The position numbers and the translations under genes are program-made. From a virus: a stretch of DNA of 22,579 nt. The stretch lies in the IMG/VR virus record IMGVR_UViG_3300044547_000415, positions 1 to 22,579 of that record, one strand, 5' to 3'. Of the stretch, positions 5,287 to 12,451 are shown one piece after another. The notes beneath the pieces are model-generated. The model was given only the letters and a program-made list of their open reading frames with translations. It had not been told where the DNA came from and made no database searches. Position 1 is the stretch's first letter, and each line of letters opens with the position of its first letter.

Positions 5287-5887
5287 TTTTGCTCCTATTT
5301 CTTATTATCGCTGTAGCTGATAGGGGGCTACTTCTTTCTCCCCGAATAAATATTCCTACTATCTCCATATTCTTATCGATGTACTCTTTTTGCTCATCTG
5401 TTGAGTAGGGAGAGGTCCATCCATTTACATTAAAACCTTCTAAAAGGTCAAGGGTATTGATATCGTTTGGTGCAAGAAAATGTTCTCCGCACCATGGAGC
5501 ATGAAGATCCTCAATGACATATAATTTTGAAAATTTAAAAAGAGTAGAGAAAGAAACTTGCATCATCTGTGCCGTGTGCCCACCATCATCTAGAATAACG
5601 TCATACTCTCCTGTAATGTTGTTAAGCATCTGATCAACATTAAGTTGGTCAACTATTCGTATATCGCATCCATTAATCGGAGTACTTGGGTTAATATCCC
5701 AACCCTCAGCTATAGAAGCCTTTGGCAACCATTCTCTCCACGCTTTCAATGACGCACCAGACTGTACACCTATTTCTAAGAACCTTTTGATGTTTTTGCG
5801 ATCAAAGTGCTTTTCATAAAAGTTCATGTACTCATGGTAAGTTGATTTATCCGTTCCATACTTTAGTCCTATTTTATGAAGATTCAT
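5279..5887 (-). CDS. SAM-dependent methyltransferase, macrocin-O-methyltransferase-like
   Basis: A 202-residue protein. N-terminal KYGTDKSTYHEYMNFYEKHF and FLEIGVQSGASLKAWREWLP (about 36-55) match the class I methyltransferases related to macrolide/sugar O-methyltransferases. LEIGVQSG is motif I and binds SAM; GWDINP is the acidic strand-2 motif; YDVILDDGGHT resembles the metal-binding DDG region. It starts at ATG 5887 with an ATGA overlap, and its end overlaps the glycosyltransferase start by 8 bases. Methylation of a sugar is likely from family and neighbours; the substrate is inferred only. Confidence 0.85.
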   Translation of the reverse strand: MNLHKIGLKYGTDKSTYHEYMNFYEKHFDRKNIKRFLEIGVQSGASLKAWREWLPKASIAEGWDINPSTPINGCDIRIVDQLNVDQMLNNITGEYDVILDDGGHTAQMMQVSFSTLFKFSKLYVIEDLHAPWCGEHFLAPNDINTLDLLEGFNVNGWTSPYSTDEQKEYIDKNMEIVGIFIRGERSSPLSATAIIRNRSKNV

Positions 5888-6345
5888 TTGACAACATTCA
5901 CCTGTTCTATGTAGTCAGAGCACACTCCATAAAAAGAATTTGGCATTCTTAAGTCTTTATATTGTTCTCCGCGTTCTGGTAAAACAACTATGCACTTATC
6001 TGATTTTATTTCTTTTCCTGGGTAGGCCCAGATAAAACCCTTACTTGTTAAGACTGCATCATCTTCGTTGTGGCTAAAGCAATTATAATAGTCGCTTCTT
6101 CTACAAAAGTCAAGGGCTAGAAGATTTTTACAATGAATCCATGCATGATCTCTAATACTATTAAGATAGCGTTCACTAATTTCATATTCAAGCATGTCGT
6201 GACCTAGAAATAAAGAGCCTTCCATTAACCACAAATCAATTTCAACATCATAGCCAAGCTCTAAGGCTTCATTTAAATACTCTGGAGAATTTTCTCTATC
6301 TATATTTGGACCGCTAATGTTTCCTCTATGAGAAATCAGTTTCAC
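5884..6345 (-). CDS. Glycerophosphodiester phosphodiesterase-like protein
   Basis: I choose GTG 6345, which overlaps the upstream stop as GTGA, over a TTG six codons earlier; this puts the active-site start at the usual place. The 153-residue protein has KLISHRGN (H6, R7), REN (E19, N20), DVEIDLW (E35, D37) and LGHD (H49), the HR...EN...ExD...H pattern of GDPD/PI-PLC-like TIM barrels. Usual GDPDs are about 240 residues, so this is a short phage-type form. It would cleave glycerophosphodiesters to glycerol-3-phosphate or a related phosphomonoester. It sits between two methyltransferases in the sugar cassette. Confidence 0.8.
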   Translation of the reverse strand: MKLISHRGNISGPNIDRENSPEYLNEALELGYDVEIDLWLMEGSLFLGHDMLEYEISERYLNSIRDHAWIHCKNLLALDFCRRSDYYNCFSHNEDDAVLTSKGFIWAYPGKEIKSDKCIVVLPERGEQYKDLRMPNSFYGVCSDYIEQVNVVK

Positions 6346-7049
6346 TTCTCTACCTGCACCCAAATCCAGTTTCTGTGATTATCTCCTGGACCTGTTGGTC
6401 GAATGTCTGATTTATAATTTTTAAATCCAATCTTATTAACTAGGTCATCGGATAGTTCAGATTCATCAGTAATGCTTACATCTGCATGACCATTAGTAGT
6501 GATAGCATCATAAACATTATCATAGTACCCTGCAGTTTCTGTGTGAGCCTTTCCACCATATCCCATTTGGAAACAAAGTTTCCCACCTGGCTTAAGAATT
6601 CGATAAGCTTCTTTAAGAATGTTAAATCTAATTTCATGCACACAAATATGTTGAAAACAAATAACTGCAAAGAATACGTCATAAGTATTATCTTTAATCA
6701 TACTGAGACTGTCTCCAGGTGTGGGGTAAAGGTTTGGCAACTCAATTCCATTATGCTCAATATTAATCTTAGCTTTATCTAGATTTGTCTGAGCAATATC
6801 TACTCCATCAATTCTTCCAAAACGATCATGAAATTCAATAATGTTTCTCCCTGGACCACAGCCATAGTCTAAGGCTACTAGTCCACTTGTATCAAAGTCT
6901 TTAAAAAGGTATGTGTCATAGTCAGGCCAGTCATTATGGGCATCATATGATCCAACAACAGGGTCTCTATATGTTAGGGACCATGCTTCTGCATACCCCT
7001 CATAATGATCGTTTTGCATCTTTAAATAATCTTTTTTATTTTTCATCAT
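6342..7049 (-). CDS. Class I SAM-dependent methyltransferase
   Basis: A 235-residue protein. LDYGCGPGRN (60-69) is SAM motif I, GRIDGVDIAQ the acidic motif II, DVFFAVICFQHI the motif IV region and LKEAYRILKPGGKLCFQ the strand typical of Methyltransf_11/25 domains. The C-terminal region is less conserved. ATG 7049 overlaps the upstream stop as ATGA. Context with a nucleotidyltransferase and glycosyltransferases suggests a small-molecule or glycan substrate rather than DNA; the sequence has none of the catalytic DPPY-type motifs of DNA amino-methyltransferases. Confidence 0.85.
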   Translation of the reverse strand: MMKNKKDYLKMQNDHYEGYAEAWSLTYRDPVVGSYDAHNDWPDYDTYLFKDFDTSGLVALDYGCGPGRNIIEFHDRFGRIDGVDIAQTNLDKAKINIEHNGIELPNLYPTPGDSLSMIKDNTYDVFFAVICFQHICVHEIRFNILKEAYRILKPGGKLCFQMGYGGKAHTETAGYYDNVYDAITTNGHADVSITDESELSDDLVNKIGFKNYKSDIRPTGPGDNHRNWIWVQVEK

Positions 7050-8413
7050 GCCTCTCTGTTATTTTCTAAAAAGTAATTTAAATCTTCTGGAGTTCCAATG
7101 CCCCACATTTTTTCAATAAACTTTGGCCTAATCTTTTTGTTATCACTAACAGCTTCATTAAAAACTGGGCAAACATAAAACTCATTGTTAGTTCTAATAT
7201 CCTTATCAATCATTTGCTTTGCATACTTTACATAGTCTGATCCATGCTTCCAGTAATAAACTCCAACTGTAGCGTTGTCAGATATTGGATTTTTCTCTGC
7301 TACCTCTACAATAAAACCGTTGTCATCAAGTCTTGCATAAGACCACTTTGGATGAGTTGCTTTAAAGGTCATTATTCCTGCATCAACATTAGAAGCTGTG
7401 AATGCATACATAGCCTCATTTGCATCCCAGTCCATAACCTGATCTGAGTTTGCAATAACCAATGGCTTGTCGCTATCAATTAGACTCTCTGCAAGAAGGG
7501 TGGTGCAGGCAGCACCCTCTGTTATCCCATCAACCTGAACAATGTCACAACCTGGGGCAATAAGGTTTAGCACTTGCTTTAAATTATATTTTTCATAATG
7601 TTCTTTTTGTACTAAGAAAATGTAATGAGCATCAAGATTAAGATTCTCTACAACCACTTGAATCATTGGCTTTCCATGTACTTCAATCAGTGGCTTAGGG
7701 AAGGTGTATCCAGCCTGAGCAAACCTTGATCCTGCTCCAGCCATAGGAATAAGAACGTTCATCTCTTTATTAATCCATGGAATAGTTGCCTGATTCTCAA
7801 CCTTATCCAGCATGTTTACAAACCTTTCATAGCTTAAATCATCAGAATTCTTTATTGGGTATAGTATAGCACCAGATGCCTTTGCACCCTCTCTTCCAAT
7901 GTGAGAATCTTCAACAATTATTGTATCTCTTGGGTGAGCATCTAAGGCCGTCATACATTTCCAATACATCTCTGGATAAGGCTTATGATGCCTAACATCT
8001 TCATTACTAACAACATAGTCAACAAGGTGAAGCAATCCTAATGAGCTTAATGCTACTCTGACGGTATCTCTAATGCTGTTGCTTGCCACTGCTATTTTAT
8101 ATTTGCGATCTCTTAACGCAAACATAATTTTGATTGCAGTTACGTTGTATTGAAAGTTCTCTAGCAATGCTATGGTTTCTTCTTGTTTTTGTTTCCAGAT
8201 AAAATCATGTTGATCTATTGGCAAACCCTTTTCAATTGTAAGCATTTCAAGCTTTTTCTTTGTACTGAGTCCGTCATATTTTGCAACATGCTCTTGATAG
8301 GTTATGCAGTATTTTGGGGCAACAAGTGCAATAGCATTATTCAATGCATCAAAGTGCAAATCACGAGAATCCATTAACACACCATCAAGATCAAAAATAA
8401 CTAACTTATTCAC
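7046..8413 (-). CDS. HAD phosphatase-nucleotidyltransferase fusion
   Basis: A 455-residue two-domain protein with a GTG start (8413) in a GTGA overlap. Residues 1-205 are a HAD domain: D8-L-D10-GV, S111 in VASNS, K144-P and VEDS (168-171). Residues 218-455 are a sugar-nucleotidyltransferase: NVLIPMAGAGSRF with K240-PL, TEGAA near 299-302 and ANSDQ (D324). It should both activate a sugar- or polyol-phosphate with NTP and dephosphorylate a related phosphate, possibly an earlier intermediate. Donor substrate is not readable. The fused form suggests two steps of one pathway. Confidence 0.9.
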   Translation of the reverse strand: MNKLVIFDLDGVLMDSRDLHFDALNNAIALVAPKYCITYQEHVAKYDGLSTKKKLEMLTIEKGLPIDQHDFIWKQKQEETIALLENFQYNVTAIKIMFALRDRKYKIAVASNSIRDTVRVALSSLGLLHLVDYVVSNEDVRHHKPYPEMYWKCMTALDAHPRDTIIVEDSHIGREGAKASGAILYPIKNSDDLSYERFVNMLDKVENQATIPWINKEMNVLIPMAGAGSRFAQAGYTFPKPLIEVHGKPMIQVVVENLNLDAHYIFLVQKEHYEKYNLKQVLNLIAPGCDIVQVDGITEGAACTTLLAESLIDSDKPLVIANSDQVMDWDANEAMYAFTASNVDAGIMTFKATHPKWSYARLDDNGFIVEVAEKNPISDNATVGVYYWKHGSDYVKYAKQMIDKDIRTNNEFYVCPVFNEAVSDNKKIRPKFIEKMWGIGTPEDLNYFLENNREA

Positions 8414-9057
8414 TGTTGTGGCCCTGCATGTCTATGCCATTTGTTATGCCTAACAATTGCGTTGCCATTACACTTCATTACATATTTATTACGAACCCGC
8501 ATTGACCACTCCACATCCTCTTCTTCATTCCACACAAGAGATTCATCAAGTGGTTCTTCTAGCAGTACATGTTTCTTTACGATAAAAAACCCGCCAGAAA
8601 TATACATGTATTGTGTTTGTGACCAATCATTATAATTAAGAGACCAAGCTCTTCCATGTCCAGGTTTATCCCATAGGGACCAGTCCATAGGATTACGATA
8701 ACCATTAATTAAATACTGTGGACAAGAACAAATATCCCAGTCTATTCCAAAAGTTTTAAAAGCTTCATACCAACCTGGGTCAAAGACATGGTAGTCATGC
8801 AGAAGAACTACGTTATCATATCTAGCATTCTGGACTATAATATTTTTCTTACGAGTAATCCACTTTGGTTTTTGATTTTCATCAAAGTCTATGATACGAA
8901 TATCTTCTCCATCAATACCGCTTGAGTCTCCACCACCAACAAAGATGATTTCATAGTCAGGGATATTAAGATTACGAATAGACAGTATTATCTCTTGAAG
9001 TCTAGCCTTATCTTCATAGACAGTTATTATTCCAAAGGTAAAAGGTATTTCACTCAA
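8410..9057 (-). CDS. Family 2-like glycosyltransferase
   Basis: A 215-residue protein starting at TTG 9057 in a TTGA overlap, with GAGGAA just upstream. FGIITVYEDKARLQEIILSI is the N-terminal strand-helix of GT-A folds; VVLLHDYHVFDPGW has D88-x-H90 in place of the usual DxD; EEEDVEWSMRVRNK is the ED motif that supplies the catalytic base in GT2 enzymes. No membrane segment. It is shorter than many GT2 proteins but has the complete set of motifs. Substrates unknown. Confidence 0.85.
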   Translation of the reverse strand: MSEIPFTFGIITVYEDKARLQEIILSIRNLNIPDYEIIFVGGGDSSGIDGEDIRIIDFDENQKPKWITRKKNIIVQNARYDNVVLLHDYHVFDPGWYEAFKTFGIDWDICSCPQYLINGYRNPMDWSLWDKPGHGRAWSLNYNDWSQTQYMYISGGFFIVKKHVLLEEPLDESLVWNEEEDVEWSMRVRNKYVMKCNGNAIVRHNKWHRHAGPQQ

Positions 9058-9332
9058 TCTTCCTCGCTCTCTAAGAATTCATCAAGATCTTCATATTCCC
9101 CATCTGGATCAACCCCAAACAGGCTACAAAGGAATTGCCAAGTTTCTTCAATTAAAGATAGACCCTCTAGTGTTGGGTCGGCAAGTTTATAGGAGACTGA
9201 TTGTGCAAGTGGTATTCCAAGGTTGTTGTATGAAATAAAATCTTCAACTTCTGCATCGTCAATGAAGATGTTTTTTAAGAAATGCTCTCTGATAAACTCT
9301 TCAATGATGTCACACTTCTTTTTAATTTCCAT
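9054..9332 (-). CDS. Acidic hypothetical protein
   Basis: A 92-residue protein, ATG 9332, with AAGGGAG seven bases upstream. It is strongly acidic at the end (DPDGEYEDLDEFLESEED) and helical elsewhere. No motif is recognised. It is the first gene after the hairpin at 9370-9393 and leads the glycan cassette, overlapping the glycosyltransferase start. An accessory or anti-host factor is possible, but nothing in the sequence shows it. Confidence 0.75.
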   Translation of the reverse strand: MEIKKKCDIIEEFIREHFLKNIFIDDAEVEDFISYNNLGIPLAQSVSYKLADPTLEGLSLIEETWQFLCSLFGVDPDGEYEDLDEFLESEED

Positions 9333-9355
9333 AATAGCTCCCTTGTTTATTCTTA

Positions 9356-9361
9356 ATTATA
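9356..9361 (-). promoter_or_regulatory. Possible -10 box for the glycan cassette
   Basis: A perfect TATAAT on the minus strand, preceded directly by TG, lies 23 bases before ATG 9332. No -35 match is present at 16-18 bases. Its place just after the hairpin makes it a fair candidate for a new transcription start with a leader carrying AAGGGAG. Confidence 0.4.
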
Positions 9362-9369
9362 CAGTAAAG

Positions 9370-9393
9370 GGGCAGATCATTTCTGACCTGCCC
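9370..9393 (-). terminator. GAAA-loop hairpin after the SSB operon
   Basis: On the minus strand GGGCAGGTCA and TGATCTGCCC form a 10-bp stem with one G-U pair and a GAAA tetraloop, six bases after the stop of the 58-residue gene. The following CTTTACTGTATAATT is only weakly T-rich, so it may be an inefficient terminator or an RNA-stabilising hairpin. Confidence 0.65.
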
Positions 9394-9399
9394 ACAATA

Positions 9400-9576
9400 C
9401 TATCGGTATTTCTTTCTTAGCTGAGGTCTTAGCCCTGCCTTTACCAATGCTTGATATTCAATTGAATAAACTTTTTCACTTGAATCCCCTGGCTTTCCTC
9501 CTAGAGACTTTCTCAAGTTACTAGAGGCTGCAGTAAAGGACCTTTCCAAACGATCAGCTTCGTCTGGACCTACCAC
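9400..9576 (-). CDS. 58-residue basic protein after SSB
   Basis: GTG 9576 overlaps the stop of the SSB gene by one base (TAGTG), and the frame ends at TAG 9400 just before the hairpin. The protein begins MVGPDEADRLERSF and ends VKAGLRPQLRKKYR. The pattern Y-Q-A-L-V-K-x-G-L-x-P-Q-x-x-K-K-Y-R is one I recall from small actinophage proteins. Position between SSB and a terminator fits a genuine last gene of the operon. No function known. Confidence 0.7.
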   Translation of the reverse strand: MVGPDEADRLERSFTAASSNLRKSLGGKPGDSSEKVYSIEYQALVKAGLRPQLRKKYR

Positions 9577-9968
9577 TACTCACCCCAGGGGTTGTCTATG
9601 TCTGGCATGACTTCCGACTTTAATGTTGAGGAAGCATTGTCGCTTCCCCTAGAGATTATTGATGGACCAACGTCTGTTGCCTCAATTTCATAAGCGTAAC
9701 CATTTGTTCCATCTTTACGCTGAAATGATCGGCCCTTTAGCTTTCCATGAACAATGACCCTCTGCCCTTTCTTAAGTGACACAGAGCCTTCAGCAAGCTT
9801 CCTCCAACAAGTAACATCAATGTATGTAGTGTCAGAGTCCTTCCATTCACCGTTAGCATCCTTGATACGCTCGTTGCTTGCAATCCTAAGCTTAGCAAGC
9901 TTATGGCCCCCAGCATCCTTTGTTTCTGGATCTGCTACTAGATTTCCAATTACCGTAATCATACTCAT
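9576..9968 (-). CDS. ssb: Single-stranded DNA-binding protein
   Basis: A 130-residue OB-fold protein. ITVIGNLVADPETKDAGG opens the fold, followed by KLRIASNERIKD, TYIDVTCWRKLAE, LKKGQRVIVHGKLKGRSFQ and YAYEIEATDVG, the order seen in bacterial SSBs. The tail ends in PDIDNPWGE, short and acidic but without the bacterial DDDIPF terminus. It would coat single-stranded DNA during replication and recombination. ATG 9968 overlaps the upstream gene as ATGA. An alternative Met is two codons in. Confidence 0.95.
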   Translation of the reverse strand: MSMITVIGNLVADPETKDAGGHKLAKLRIASNERIKDANGEWKDSDTTYIDVTCWRKLAEGSVSLKKGQRVIVHGKLKGRSFQRKDGTNGYAYEIEATDVGPSIISRGSDNASSTLKSEVMPDIDNPWGE

Positions 9969-10264
9969 TTTAAGAATCCATTTCCTCTAGTTTTTAATTT
10001 ACTTGGTAGTGTGTCACCAGTATCAATGACTGGCTCTAGTGTAACCTTAACTCCGAAAGAAGTCAAGGCTTTTCTTATTTTTTCTAAATAAGCTACACAA
10101 CGAATTCTTTCTGATTCGTTGTAATAGCCCCATTGTGACTCATAGAACCTGACTGCAATGAATCTGTTCCTTGGGTCAAGATCGTACTCAACTATGTCGA
10201 TTACGAATTCATGTGGTGGTTTAATTGATCTTACTGCTTTTTGCATAGCCAATGTATAAATCAT
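9965..10264 (-). CDS. Hypothetical protein between WhiB and SSB
   Basis: I start this gene at ATG 10264, where it overlaps the WhiB stop as ATGA, not at the TTG nine codons upstream. The 99-residue product begins MIYTLAMQKAVRSI and has alternating strand and helix segments (EFVIDIVEYDL, NRFIAVRFYES, ERIRCVAYLEKIRKAL). It has no catalytic motif I can name. Conserved order with SSB would suggest a DNA-metabolism role, but this is inference. Confidence 0.75.
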   Translation of the reverse strand: MIYTLAMQKAVRSIKPPHEFVIDIVEYDLDPRNRFIAVRFYESQWGYYNESERIRCVAYLEKIRKALTSFGVKVTLEPVIDTGDTLPSKLKTRGNGFLK

Positions 10265-10548
10265 TTTGTCTCCATAGTTATAGATGACCAAACATTAAAC
10301 CATTTGTTCTTGTCTTTATGATTGTTAAACTCTTTTGATATCTTACCTTTTTCAAAGTAAACCCCTCCCCAGACTCCCCACTCTTGCCTACTAATGGCAC
10401 TTGCAAGGCACTGTCTTTGTACAGGACAACTTTGACATAAAGAATCTATTGCTTGTCTTAAATCAAGGTCCTCTTCATATTTATCAAAGAAGAAGTTTGT
10501 ATCTAAGTTTAAACATTTTGCGTCTAGCTTCCAATCTTTTTTAGGCAT
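10261..10548 (-). CDS. whiB: WhiB-like Fe-S transcriptional regulator
   Basis: A 95-residue protein from ATG 10548 (a GTG one codon earlier is also possible). C12, C38, C41 and C47 (AKC and LCQSCPVQRQC) are the four ligands of the [4Fe-4S] cluster, and EWGVWGGVYF is the WhiB G-[VI]-W-G-G turn. The C-terminal tail after it is short and moderately basic. Wbl proteins are restricted to Actinobacteria and their phages; phage copies can redirect host sigma factor-dependent transcription and block superinfection. This is the strongest host marker in the window. Confidence 0.95.
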   Translation of the reverse strand: MPKKDWKLDAKCLNLDTNFFFDKYEEDLDLRQAIDSLCQSCPVQRQCLASAISRQEWGVWGGVYFEKGKISKEFNNHKDKNKWFNVWSSITMETK

Positions 10549-10760
10549 CACATCACCGACTCAGGAAGATCCCAACCCTGATCGATGCATGGGTAAACTG
10601 TTTTCCTATACCACTGCATCGTTGACTTATCAAAGAATCCTACATGCAAGTACTCTGCATAGTCATCTTTTACAAGGTGAATTATATCCCACCCATCCCA
10701 AGATAAGCTAGAGTTTTTACTTACGATCTCTTCAGCATCATTCTGATTGGATACTATCAT
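10548..10760 (-). CDS. Small hypothetical protein upstream of WhiB
   Basis: A 70-residue protein, ATG 10760, with GGAAAGGT eight bases upstream. It is acidic and aromatic (LSWDGWDIIHLVKDDYAEYL, STMQWYRKTVY, CIDQGWDLP). It overlaps the membrane-protein gene before it by 23 bases and the WhiB start after it. No known domain is visible. Confidence 0.7.
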   Translation of the reverse strand: MIVSNQNDAEEIVSKNSSLSWDGWDIIHLVKDDYAEYLHVGFFDKSTMQWYRKTVYPCIDQGWDLPESVM

Positions 10761-11010
10761 TGTTGAATACCTTTCCAGTTATGACATATACAAAATATAT
10801 CACCAGTAGCTCTAAGGCAAACCATAAGATAAAGCCTATCTGATTGGTAGCAATTCCGTACCACAAGATAGTAACCATATGAATGACCCACGCTATTATT
10901 AACAGGACGAACTTTTTAATACTTGATTTTTGAAACATTGAAGAGTACACCATTATATATAAAAGTGCAACTGCTCCAAAGACTATAAGAGACCAGGTGT
11001 TAAGACTCAT
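10738..11010 (-). CDS. Small membrane protein with three predicted helices
   Basis: A 90-residue protein. Hydrophobic segments lie near residues 5-24, 33-54 and 58-79, with KSSIKK between the first two and a polar tail. It should sit in the host inner membrane. ATG 11010 overlaps the deaminase gene end by 11 bases. Not near lysis genes that I can see, so holin is only one possibility among several, including a superinfection-exclusion protein. Confidence 0.75.
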   Translation of the reverse strand: MSLNTWSLIVFGAVALLYIMVYSSMFQKSSIKKFVLLIIAWVIHMVTILWYGIATNQIGFILWFALELLVIYFVYVITGKVFNNDSIQSE

Positions 11011-11371
11011 AAATTTCCTCTATTGTATGTATTACTTTCTTTATACCAGAGCTTTTAATAAGCTCGTTGCAGACACAACATGGTTTACTATTCCTGTCTA
11101 TACCCTGCCGATTAACCCTTGCAACATAAAGAATGGCTCCTCTAGAATTGCTACCTGCTTCACGCAAGGCAACTTCCTCAGCATGTCTGGAGCAATGAAC
11201 CTTGATAAGTTCTTCTGGAATGTTGTGAGGGTGATTCTTAAATCTATTAAATCCTGTACCAACAACACGACCAGACTTTACAATGATTGCTCCATGCTTT
11301 TTGTTTTCTTCAGATTTTTCAGCAAAGTATCTAGCCATGTTGAGAAATGAAACATCTTTGTTTGATAGCAT
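11000..11371 (-). CDS. dCMP/cytidine deaminase-like zinc enzyme
   Basis: A 123-residue protein with the deaminase zinc site: H63-A-E65 in CSRHAEEVALRE and P97-C98-x2-C101 in SKPCCVC. KHGAIIVKSGRVVGTGFNRF is the substrate-binding strand pair. Glu65 would be the proton shuttle. Phage relatives convert dCMP to dUMP for dTTP synthesis; cytidine, guanine or tRNA targets are other uses of the fold. At 123 residues it is near the minimum for the family and lacks the extra insert common in larger dCMP deaminases. ATG 11371 makes a TAATG junction with the SLOG-like gene. Confidence 0.85.
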   Translation of the reverse strand: MLSNKDVSFLNMARYFAEKSEENKKHGAIIVKSGRVVGTGFNRFKNHPHNIPEELIKVHCSRHAEEVALREAGSNSRGAILYVARVNRQGIDRNSKPCCVCNELIKSSGIKKVIHTIEEIYES

Positions 11372-11718
11372 TATGATCTAAAGATCCCTACTTCAATTCC
11401 AGCAAGCTCTGCTTCAGCGGTAATTCGTGAAGGCTTGTCATTTTTATTTGCAAAGTGGGCAAAATAAGAAACATAAGATATATTCTCAGATATATAACTT
11501 GCTGGCAATTTTTTAAAAATAACTTTGAACCCTTTTTGTTTTAGATAATTCTCTGCAGAGTTACAAAAAGCAGCAGTAAAACTATTAATCTTATGTGGTC
11601 CAGCAGACCATACCTCTATAACGTTTTCGTTATTAGGCTGTGAAAGTGCTACACCCATAGCTCTCATGAACACTTCGTAGTCTGTGAAACCTTTAGTTCC
11701 CTCAACTGCAATAATCAT
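11371..11718 (-). CDS. SLOG-like Rossmann-type protein
   Basis: A 115-residue protein. MIIAVEGTKGFTDYEVFMRAM followed by EVWSAGPHKINSFTAAFCNSAE and KQKGFKVIFKKLP resembles the glycine-rich beta-alpha pattern of SLOG/DUF2493-type nucleotide-binding proteins. The match is to the fold pattern only. Close homologues, as I recall, occur in phages of freshwater Actinobacteria. It is placed just before the deaminase with a TAATG overlap, fitting a nucleotide-sensing or nucleotide-processing role; low certainty on function. Confidence 0.7.
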   Translation of the reverse strand: MIIAVEGTKGFTDYEVFMRAMGVALSQPNNENVIEVWSAGPHKINSFTAAFCNSAENYLKQKGFKVIFKKLPASYISENISYVSYFAHFANKNDKPSRITAEAELAGIEVGIFRS

Positions 11719-11720
11719 TT

Positions 11721-12014
11721 TTATACTTTCTCTAGTCCTGCAATAATTTCCATAATCTCAGACGGTAGCAAATCAGAGTTGAGTTCGTCAACTTTAGATC
11801 CACTATCAACGTCTATTGAGGAGTTCCTATATGGTGCTCTCATAAGACTATCTTTTTGTTTCCAATACGCCATCTTATTATATACATAGATGGGTATAAT
11901 GTCAATAGATTCTTCTATCACCTGTTCAGTATTTTTGCATTTAAAAAGAAAAATACTAAAAAGTATAATCTGTGTGATAGCAATAGGAATCCATATTAAA
12001 AACATGGGGGTCAT
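11721..12014 (-). CDS. Single-pass membrane protein, paralogue B
   Basis: A 97-residue protein. Residues 3-24 are one hydrophobic helix. The soluble part has YVYNKMAYWKQKD, then a Ser/Asp-rich linker and a C-terminal helix (LPSEIMEIIAGLEKV). The AYW...D...ID...S..L...I..L spacing is also found in the next gene upstream, which suggests the two are tandem duplicates. The soluble domain would face the cytoplasm or periplasm depending on orientation, which I cannot decide. Function unknown. Confidence 0.75.
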   Translation of the reverse strand: MTPMFLIWIPIAITQIILFSIFLFKCKNTEQVIEESIDIIPIYVYNKMAYWKQKDSLMRAPYRNSSIDVDSGSKVDELNSDLLPSEIMEIIAGLEKV

Positions 12015-12016
12015 AA

Positions 12017-12451
12017 TTAGCCGTCTTTCATACTGTCAAGGATCATTAACAGTCTATTTAGGTCTCTTTGAGTCAAAGAATGTGCATCTATTGGCTTGGC
12101 ATTCTCATTATTGATTTGCCCGTTTACAACTTCTGCTTCGTAAAAAATATTATCATGAACCCAATATGCTTTTCTTTCTAATATTGCGACACGAATAGTA
12201 TTTTTTCTTCTTATTCTATCTAGTTGACTTTTTGGAGAGTTGTCATTGAAAATTGCTTCAAGGTCATGAATCATTGGTTCCATTCCAATGTTCTTGTTCT
12301 GGATGGACATAATTCTATTCGACTCTTGCTTTAGAGCCTTTAAGGATGGATTCAGTCGTGATTTGATCGTAAACAAAATCATGCTCAAATTTATTACGTT
12401 TATTGCTACTATGCTTAACCATGCTTTGTAGATTACTGTGCTGTCCTTCAT
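12017..12451 (-). CDS. Single-pass membrane protein, paralogue A
   Basis: A 144-residue protein with one hydrophobic helix near 9-29 and then a charged stalk (LKALKQESNRIMSIQ). The C-terminal part has ILERKAYWVHDNIFYEAEVV, then IDAHSLTQRDLNRLLMILD. This matches the layout of the neighbouring 97-residue protein. ATG 12451 lies nine bases after AAAGGAG, and the gene has its own consensus promoter. Another frame starts at 12455, but the hydrophobic helix and paralogue support the one given. Confidence 0.75.
   Translation of the reverse strand: MKDSTVIYKAWLSIVAINVINLSMILFTIKSRLNPSLKALKQESNRIMSIQNKNIGMEPMIHDLEAIFNDNSPKSQLDRIRRKNTIRVAILERKAYWVHDNIFYEAEVVNGQINNENAKPIDAHSLTQRDLNRLLMILDSMKDG

Noticed and set aside
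6476-6682. Minus-strand frame inside the methyltransferase gene
   Set aside because: It is an out-of-frame shadow; the methyltransferase motifs continue through this stretch in the main frame.
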